NCBI RefSeq assembly: GCF_014653115.1
Contig: NZ_BNAD01000002.1
Location: 372,001 to 436,000, forward strand
Origin: Nocardioides flavus (ex Wang et al. 2016)
GTDB taxonomy: Bacteria > Actinomycetota > Actinomycetes > Propionibacteriales > Nocardioidaceae
DNA length: 64,000 nt
Direction: 5' to 3'
Shown piece after piece: positions 59,082 through 64,000 of this stretch (position 1 is the stretch's first letter; the number at the start of each line of letters is the position of its first letter). The notes beneath the pieces were generated by a model. That model worked only from the letters and a program-made list of their open reading frames with translations. It was not told the DNA's origin and made no database searches. The position numbers and the translations under genes are program-made.

Positions 59082-59681
59082 TCAGTACGTGATGCTGGCC
59101 TCACTGCGCCGACGGGTCGTCAGCAGGCGCGCGGCGAGGAAGCCGCCGATCGCGCCGAACAGGTGTCCCTGCCACGAGACGCCCGGCTGGCCGGGCAGGA
59201 CGCCGAGCAGGGCGCTGCTGTAGAGCAGGAAGACCGCGACGCCGATGAAGATCTCGGTGGTGCGCTTGTTGAGGAAGCCGCGCACGATGAGGTAGACGAT
59301 CCAGCCGAAGATCAGCACCGAGGCGCCGGCGTGGTTGCTGGCGGGCTGCGCGAACAGCCAGACGCCGAGCCCGCCGACGACCCAGATGATCGCGGTGGCG
59401 GCCAGTCCGCGGGCGATGCCGGTGGCCAGCGTGAGGAACCCGAGCACCAGCACCGGCACGGTGTTGCTGACGAGGTGGTCGAAGCCGAAGTGCAGCGCCG
59501 GGGCGGTGGCGATGCCGACGAGGCCGTCCTCGCTGCGCGGCCGCACGCCGTAGGCGTCGAGCGGGTTGCCGGTGGCAGCGTCGAAGATCTCCAGCACCCA
59601 CAGCAGGACCACGAAGCCGCCGGTGAGCAGCAGCGCGCCCTTCCAGGCGGGCTCGCGCGCAGTGGTCTGCAGGCTGCTCAT
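59082..59681 (-). CDS. Rhomboid family intramembrane serine protease
   Basis: 199 residues with six hydrophobic segments. The catalytic Ser is in HAGASVLIFGW (helix 4) and the His in SWQGHLFGAIGGFLAARLL (helix 6), the rhomboid dyad; FDHLVSNTVPVLVLGFL supplies the helix 2 His/Asn region. Cleaves transmembrane segments of unknown client proteins. Start at ATG 59681 overlaps the stop of the PPOX gene upstream by 4 bp. Confidence 0.88.
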   Translation of the reverse strand: MSSLQTTAREPAWKGALLLTGGFVVLLWVLEIFDAATGNPLDAYGVRPRSEDGLVGIATAPALHFGFDHLVSNTVPVLVLGFLTLATGIARGLAATAIIWVVGGLGVWLFAQPASNHAGASVLIFGWIVYLIVRGFLNKRTTEIFIGVAVFLLYSSALLGVLPGQPGVSWQGHLFGAIGGFLAARLLTTRRRSEASITY

Positions 59682-60166
59682 CGCTCCGCGACCTCGGGCG
59701 GGAAGCCGCCGGTCGAGACCGTGCCCCACCGGGTCGGGGTGATCCGCAGCAGCGACTTGCCCTGGTCGACCATGGCCTGGCGGTACTCGTCCCAGTCGGA
59801 GTGCTCGCCGGCGATGTTGCGGAAGTACTCCACGAACGCGTCGAGCGCCTCCTGGTTCACGCTCTCACCGTCGCTCGCGTCGAGCACCTCGCACGTGCCG
59901 TCGACCTGCACCCACGCGTCGTCCCAGTCGTCGGAGAGCACCACGACCGAGACGCCGGGGCGCCGGCGCGCGTTCCTGGTCTTGGCGCGCTGCGGGTAGG
60001 TCGCAACGACGATCCGGCCGCTGTCGTCGACGCCACCGGCGACGGGAGAGGCCTGCGGGCTGCCGTCGGCGCGCTCGGTGATCAGCAGCATGCGGTGGCG
60101 CGGGCGTACGAAGTCGAGCAGCTCCTCGAGGCCGACCTCGGTGTTCGTCGCGATCTGGGGTGCCAT
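59678..60166 (-). CDS. PPOX-class F420-dependent protein
   Basis: 162-residue split-barrel protein: FVRPRHRMLLITERADGSPQASPVAGGVDDSGRIVVATYPQRAKTRNARRRPGVSVVVL in parts, then DAWVQVDGTCEVLDASDGE and a C-terminal RITPTRWGTVSTGGFPPEV. This is the layout of F420-binding PPOX reductases. Coupled to the rhomboid gene by a 4-bp overlap. TAATCT lies 7 nt upstream of the ATG. Confidence 0.88.
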   Translation of the reverse strand: MAPQIATNTEVGLEELLDFVRPRHRMLLITERADGSPQASPVAGGVDDSGRIVVATYPQRAKTRNARRRPGVSVVVLSDDWDDAWVQVDGTCEVLDASDGESVNQEALDAFVEYFRNIAGEHSDWDEYRQAMVDQGKSLLRITPTRWGTVSTGGFPPEVAER

Positions 60167-60173
60167 GGCGTCG

Positions 60174-60179
60174 AGATTA
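60174..60179 (-). promoter_or_regulatory. -10 element for the PPOX gene
   Basis: TAATCT on the - strand, 7 nt before the ATG at 60166. It lies at the end of the DUF222/HNH gene (stop at 60177-60179). Confidence 0.45.
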
Positions 60180-61439
60180 TCTGCGTCGGTGGAACCGGTG
60201 GTCGCCGTTGGCGAGGCGCTCGACCCGGAACGCGTCGTCGTGGATGCGATGGTGGTGGTGGCTGCACAGCAGCACCCCGTCGGCGAGGTCGGTGCGGCCG
60301 CCGGTGTGCCAGGGGTGGAGGTGGTGGGCGTCGCACCAGGTGCCGGGGACGTCGCAGCCCTCGGCGCGGCAGGTGCGGTCGCGGACCAGGAGTGCCTTGC
60401 GCTGGGCCGGGCTGAACAGCCGCCGGGCGCGTCCGAGGTCGAGCGGGAGGCTGTCTGCGCCGAGGACGGCGGGGAGGATCTTCGCGGTGCAGGCGAGCCG
60501 TCGGGCCTGGGCGGCGGTGATGCGGTCGCCGGTGAGGTCGTCGCCGGGGACGAGCCCGCCGCCGATGAGGTCGGCGGTGGCGAGGTCGGCCTGGAGGGCT
60601 GCGAGGTCGACGGTGACGACGAGGGCGGTGGCGTCGCCACCGTGCAGCGGCATCCGTTCCGTGTCCATCGCCTCGATCAGCTGGGTGAACGCCTCGCCGA
60701 GGCGGCGGGGGTAGGGCAGCCGGGCGACCGCGTCACCCGGCTGCTTCACGCTGTCGGGCTTGCGGGGGTTGGCGTACGCCTCGAGGTAGGTCGCGAGCCG
60801 GGTGGCGGCCAGGTCGGGGATCCGGCCGGAGATGCGGGTGGTGCCGTCGCCGAGGCGGCGCAGGGTGAGCCGGGTCTGCTGTGCGGCGTGGGCCTCGAGG
60901 TCGGCGAGCCGGGCGGCCTCGGCTGCCTCGGCGATCTCCGGGGCGACGACGTCGAGGATCCGCCGCCCGATGCGACCTAGCTCCCTCGGGCCGAACTCCC
61001 CGGCCTTCTCGACCAGGTACACCTCGGCCCGGGCGAGCGTCTCGGCGTCGACGGAGGCGGGAAGTGCGACCAGCGCGCGGTCGATGACGTGGGCCTGCGC
61101 GAGCGTCGCAGCCCCCTCGCGCATCGCGACGGCCAGCGCGGGACGCTCCCGGTCGAGAGCGGTGGCGAGCGCGAGGTCGGCGCGGGCGTCGGCGAAACGC
61201 GTACGGGTGTGGTGCGCGAGCCACCCCGCGGCGTCCTTCGCGGCCGTCTGCTCGGCAAGGTCGCCGGCGTCGGCCAGGACCCGCAGCCGCAGCTCGGCCA
61301 GCTGCGCCTCGGCGGCGACCAGCTCACGCAGGGCGACCGCCTTGTCCTCGACCGACATGAACGCGGGGTTCGCGTCGACCACGGCCTTGAGCGAGGCGCG
61401 TACGTCCGTGGCAGCCGCAACGATCGGGTGACGGTCCAC
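60177..61439 (-). CDS. DUF222 / HNH endonuclease domain protein (13E12-like)
   Basis: 420 residues: DUF222 helical domain at about 20-320 and a C-terminal HNH domain with RTCRAEGCDVPGTWCDAHHLHPW and LLCSHHHHRIHDDAF, giving the Cys pairs and His-Asn/His-type metal site. These multicopy actinobacterial genes resemble the mycobacterial REP13E12 family and are often mobile or recombination-prone. GTG start with GGAGG 6 nt upstream. The adjoining 300 bp contain a gene fragment, which fits a recombination spot. Confidence 0.88.
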   Translation of the reverse strand: MDRHPIVAAATDVRASLKAVVDANPAFMSVEDKAVALRELVAAEAQLAELRLRVLADAGDLAEQTAAKDAAGWLAHHTRTRFADARADLALATALDRERPALAVAMREGAATLAQAHVIDRALVALPASVDAETLARAEVYLVEKAGEFGPRELGRIGRRILDVVAPEIAEAAEAARLADLEAHAAQQTRLTLRRLGDGTTRISGRIPDLAATRLATYLEAYANPRKPDSVKQPGDAVARLPYPRRLGEAFTQLIEAMDTERMPLHGGDATALVVTVDLAALQADLATADLIGGGLVPGDDLTGDRITAAQARRLACTAKILPAVLGADSLPLDLGRARRLFSPAQRKALLVRDRTCRAEGCDVPGTWCDAHHLHPWHTGGRTDLADGVLLCSHHHHRIHDDAFRVERLANGDHRFHRRR

Positions 61440-61581
61440 GATCGGCCTCCTTCGACGACGGGTCTCCGCACCGCACGTCTGTGCGGCAGGTCAACGGTCG
61501 TCACCAGGACGCCAACTGGGCCGAGGCCCTCGTAGCACACCTCTCATCCGAGGTTCGCCGACAGCCTACTCGATACAAACA
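61440..61581. other. Non-coding stretch upstream of the DUF222/HNH gene
   Basis: No supported gene, tRNA or strong hairpin. It includes an AT-rich patch around 61565-61590 that stands out from the GC-rich surroundings and probably holds the HNH gene promoter. Confidence 0.5.
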
Positions 61582-61752
61582 CTATGCGCAAGGGTGTTCG
61601 ACTGCGGACTGCTCGACCGTCAGAATGATGAGCGCGTAGATGATGGCGCCGCTCCAGACGGCGAAGTAGATCGCGAGCCCGAGGTCGGAGAGCGCGCGGT
61701 CGTCGTCGGAGCTGCCGGCGAGCGAGAACCCGAGGAGCCAGGCGGCAACCGG
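61582..61752 (-). pseudogene. 3' fragment of a membrane-protein gene
   Basis: Directly after the amidohydrolase stop, and in the same phase, 56 sense codons run to a TAG. They encode a plausible membrane-protein end: WLLGFSLAG, then the helix LAIYFAVWSGAIIYALIILTV and EQSAVEHPCA. There is no start codon or ribosome-binding site. The amino-acid pattern is far more like a real membrane helix than the other frames, so I read it as the 3' remnant of a deleted gene. Confidence 0.45.
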
Positions 61753-63363
61753 TCACCGCTTCTCCACCACCTCTCCCCCCACCCACACCCGCTCCACCTT
61801 CGCCGCCCCGACCTCGAGCGGCTCGTCGAAGACGTCCCGGTCCAGCAGCACCAGGTCCGCGACCGCCCCCGGCGCGATGACCCCGGCGTCGTCGCGGTGG
61901 CACACCCAGGCCGAGCCGGAGGTGTAGGCCGCCAGGGCCACCTCGAGCGACAGCGCCTGCGAGGGGAGGAACGGCTCGGTCCCCGCACGCCCCGGCTCCC
62001 CGTACGCCATGCGGTGGACTGCGACGTGGATGACCTCGAGCGGGTTCGGGGTGCTGACGGGCCAGTCGCTGCCGGCGACGAGCCGCGCACCCGCGCGGCG
62101 GAGGTCGCCGAAGGGGTACTGCCGTGCGGCGCGCTCGGGACCGAGGAACGGGATGGTCAGGTCCACCATCTGCTCGTCGAAGCAGGCCCACAGAGCCTGG
62201 ATGTTGGCCGCGACGCCCAGCTCGGCGAACCGCGGCACGTCGGCGGGATGCACCAGCTGCAGGTGCGCGATGTGGTGGCGCCGCGACGGGTCCGTCCCGG
62301 CGAACGCCTCGAGCGCCTCCCGCACACCGCGGTCCCCCAGCCCGTGCACGTGCACCTGGAAGCCCTCCGAGTCCAGCGCCGCGACAGCCGACCGGAGCAA
62401 GGTGGGCGACACGAACGACAGCCCGGAGTTCGTCGTCGCGTGCCCACACCGGTCGAGGTAGGGCTCGACCAGCGCCGCCGTCCCGTTCTCCGCCACGCCG
62501 TCCTGCATGATCTTGACCGACGTCGCGGCGAAGCGCCCGTACGAGTAGGCCTCCCGCTTCTCCACCAGCTCGGCCACCTGCTCCAGCCCGCGCTCGCGCT
62601 CCCACCACAGCGCGCCGACGACGGTCCCCGTCAGGTCGCCGGAGGCAGCCGCCCGGCGATAGGTCGGCCCCGTGTCCCGCATCCCGGCGTACGCTCCGAC
62701 GATCGCGTCCTGCCACCCGGTCACGCCGAGCGAGTGGAGGTGTCGCTGACCCTCGAGCAATCCGGCGTACAACGCATCCGCGTCGGGCACCGGCAGCACC
62801 GCCAGCACCAGGTCCATCGCGCCCTCGTGCAGCACGCCCGTCGGCTCTCCCGCGGCGTCGCGCTCGATGCGCCCGTCGGCCGGGTCGGGGGTGTCGCGGT
62901 TGATGCCGGCGACGGCGAGCGCGCGGGTGTTGACCCACATGCCGTGGTGGTCGCGGTTGACCAGCGCGGCGGGCCGGTCCGCGACGACGGTGTCGAGCTC
63001 GGCCGCGGTCGGCAGCCCGCCGGGGAAGGCCGCCATCGCCCAGCCCCCGCCCTGCACCCAGTCGAGGTCGGGGCGCGAGGCGGCGTACGCCCCGACGTGC
63101 GCGAGGTAGGCCGCGCGGTCGACCGGCAGCCCGCTCAGGTCGCAGGTGAGCCGCTCGATCCCGCCCTGCACGGGGTGGACGTGGGCGTCGACGAAGCCCG
63201 GCAGCAGGAGCGCGCCGCCGCAGTCGACGACCTCCGCACCCGGCGTACGGTCCGAGCCGCCCACCGACACGATCCGGCCCTCGCGCACCAGCACGTCACC
63301 GGCATCGCCGAGGTAGCGGTGGCCGTCGAAGACCCGAGCCCCGGTGAGGACGAGGTCGCTCAT
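61753..63363 (-). CDS. Amidohydrolase family 3 (YtcJ-like) metal-dependent hydrolase
   Basis: 536 residues. Metal ligands: LPGFVDAHVHPVQG (HxH, near residues 62-64), a later His pair in QVHVHGLGD and HIAHLQLVHP, and the Asp of VAGSDWPVSTPNP. Long amidohydrolases of this type hydrolyse N-acyl or amide bonds or exocyclic amines; substrate unknown. ATG start overlaps the deaminase stop by 4 bp, so the two act in one operon and probably one salvage or degradation route. The 3' end abuts a gene remnant. Confidence 0.9.
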   Translation of the reverse strand: MSDLVLTGARVFDGHRYLGDAGDVLVREGRIVSVGGSDRTPGAEVVDCGGALLLPGFVDAHVHPVQGGIERLTCDLSGLPVDRAAYLAHVGAYAASRPDLDWVQGGGWAMAAFPGGLPTAAELDTVVADRPAALVNRDHHGMWVNTRALAVAGINRDTPDPADGRIERDAAGEPTGVLHEGAMDLVLAVLPVPDADALYAGLLEGQRHLHSLGVTGWQDAIVGAYAGMRDTGPTYRRAAASGDLTGTVVGALWWERERGLEQVAELVEKREAYSYGRFAATSVKIMQDGVAENGTAALVEPYLDRCGHATTNSGLSFVSPTLLRSAVAALDSEGFQVHVHGLGDRGVREALEAFAGTDPSRRHHIAHLQLVHPADVPRFAELGVAANIQALWACFDEQMVDLTIPFLGPERAARQYPFGDLRRAGARLVAGSDWPVSTPNPLEVIHVAVHRMAYGEPGRAGTEPFLPSQALSLEVALAAYTSGSAWVCHRDDAGVIAPGAVADLVLLDRDVFDEPLEVGAAKVERVWVGGEVVEKR

Positions 63364-63854
63364 CCCCGCAGCCTGCGCTCGTGCAGCGCGCGGACGCGCT
63401 CGTCGTACGGCGCGACCGGCCCGTGGACCCGTACGCCCGGCGCGACGACGGTGACCGGCAGCGCCGCGACGGGCGCGGCGGGGACGCCCCATTCGCGGTG
63501 CCACCGCACCAGCTGCTCGGACGAGGCGGCGTAGACGATCGGGCCGAGGCCGACCCACGCGTGCGCGGCCGCGCACATGGGGCAGTGCTCGCCGGAGGTG
63601 AAGACGACGCACGACCCGCGCTCCTCGGCAGGCACGTGCGCGGCCGCCCACTGCGCGAGCTCGATCTCGGGGTGCGCGGTGCCGTCGCCGCGGCTCACCT
63701 CCTCGTTGTGACCCGTGGCCAGGACGGTGCCGGTCGCGTCGACCAGCACCGAGCCGAAGGCGGAGTTGCCCGTCTCGAGCGCCTGCTCGGCCAGGCGCAG
63801 GCACCGCTCGAGGTGGTCGTGGAAGCCGGGCAGCGAGGAGAGGTCGTGCGACAT
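63360..63854 (-). CDS. Cytidine/deoxycytidylate deaminase-fold nucleoside deaminase
   Basis: 164-residue zinc deaminase. His and catalytic Glu in AHPEIELAQWA; zinc Cys pair in EHCPMCAAAHAW (the usual PCxxC is CPMC here). Closest in layout to guanine deaminase and TadA-like small enzymes. It could act on a free base or a pterin-like ring. First gene of an operon with the amidohydrolase, 4-bp overlap. Confidence 0.88.
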   Translation of the reverse strand: MSHDLSSLPGFHDHLERCLRLAEQALETGNSAFGSVLVDATGTVLATGHNEEVSRGDGTAHPEIELAQWAAAHVPAEERGSCVVFTSGEHCPMCAAAHAWVGLGPIVYAASSEQLVRWHREWGVPAAPVAALPVTVVAPGVRVHGPVAPYDERVRALHERRLRG

Positions 63855-63941
63855 GGCGCCAATCTCCCCGATCCGCAGGGGTGGGACAAGGCCCGTCGCC
63901 GCGCACCCCTTCGGGCGGTCTGTCGCGAAGAAGTGCGTGCC

Positions 63942-63947
63942 TACTGT
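63942..63947 (+). promoter_or_regulatory. -10 element for a leaderless mRNA
   Basis: TACTGT, 6 nt before the ATG at 63954. Confidence 0.5.
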
Positions 63948-63953
63948 CGAGGC

Positions 63954-64000
63954 ATGACCACAGTGACCCGCACGTTCGACGTCCGCCCCGAGCCCGCCGT
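63954..64000 (+). CDS. Start of a gene cut by the window end (possibly SRPBCC family)
   Basis: Only 15 codons are present (MTTVTRTFDVRPEP and on). The opening resembles SRPBCC/polyketide-cyclase-like proteins, where a Val-Thr-rich first strand leads to a proline and the first helix, but this is a weak guess. The ATG is supported by a TACTGT -10 element 6 nt upstream. Confidence 0.5.
   Translation, partial: MTTVTRTFDVRPEPA

Noticed and set aside
1..64000. tRNA, rRNA, CRISPR, insertion sequence or prophage
   Set aside because: No tRNA-like cloverleaf, spaced direct repeats, transposase or phage structural protein was found on either strand. The DUF222/HNH gene is the only possible mobile-type gene.

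Overview
The window is GC-rich (about 72%, judged by eye) actinobacterial chromosome with dense gene packing, many GTG starts, 4-bp stop/start overlaps and enzymes that use cofactor F420 (fgd, fbiC, luciferase-like and PPOX proteins). The gene content (fused isobutyryl-CoA mutase, ANTAR regulators, F420 metabolism, DUF222/HNH protein) fits a Nocardioides-like member of the Nocardioidaceae; this is inference from content, not a database match. I see no rRNA, tRNA, CRISPR array, insertion sequence or phage gene.

Layout. 1-1205: esterase and GNAT acetyltransferase. 1213-5750: a cNMP/CBS/DUF294 signalling protein and a DEDDh exonuclease converge on a two-subunit Na+/solute symporter, with a consensus CRP-type site upstream of the symporter. 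6043-8897: small membrane protein, a C-terminally truncated aldehyde dehydrogenase, a metal-receptor-like protein and a MarR regulator. 9038-12268: icmF, behind a palindromic operator that overlaps its probable leaderless promoter. 12265-16572: MASE1-like histidine kinase, receiver protein, SurA-like lipoprotein, two small proteins. 16578-24451: amine catabolism locus (PucR regulator, cupin, aminobutyraldehyde-type dehydrogenase; divergent mmsA, class III aminotransferase, amine-oxidase-like flavoprotein). 24534-27529: PAS protein with a kinase dimerisation helix but no ATPase, MFS exporter, esterase. 27544-37272: F420-rich block (fgd, two luciferase-like oxidoreductases, acyl-CoA synthetase, PPOX protein, two-component system, fbiC). 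37280-41184: SigB/F-type sigma factor, AraC regulator, three ANTAR proteins.

41254-50990 is the most unusual part. Seven + strand genes (four glycosyltransferases, SRPBCC protein, phytoene-desaturase-like flavoprotein, HemK-like methyltransferase) are each joined by a 4-bp overlap. They converge on a - strand operon (Zn alcohol dehydrogenase, haem-oxygenase-like diiron protein, CDGSH protein) built with the same overlaps and preceded by a compound palindrome. Together they look like an undescribed glycoconjugate or lipid pathway.

50493-61439: CinA-like amidohydrolase, CBS protein, a DUF6766 remnant, two more GAF-ANTAR proteins, a LuxR regulator with a degenerate receiver, HAD phosphatase, then a coupled set of a Rieske flavoprotein, a miniature solute-binding lipoprotein and a cation diffusion facilitator; then lipoprotein, rhomboid protein, F420 PPOX protein and a DUF222/HNH protein. 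61440-64000: membrane-protein remnant, amidohydrolase, deaminase, and the first codons of a gene cut by the window end.

A recurring feature is a TANNNT -10 hexamer placed 6-8 nt before the start codon, which predicts many leaderless mRNAs.
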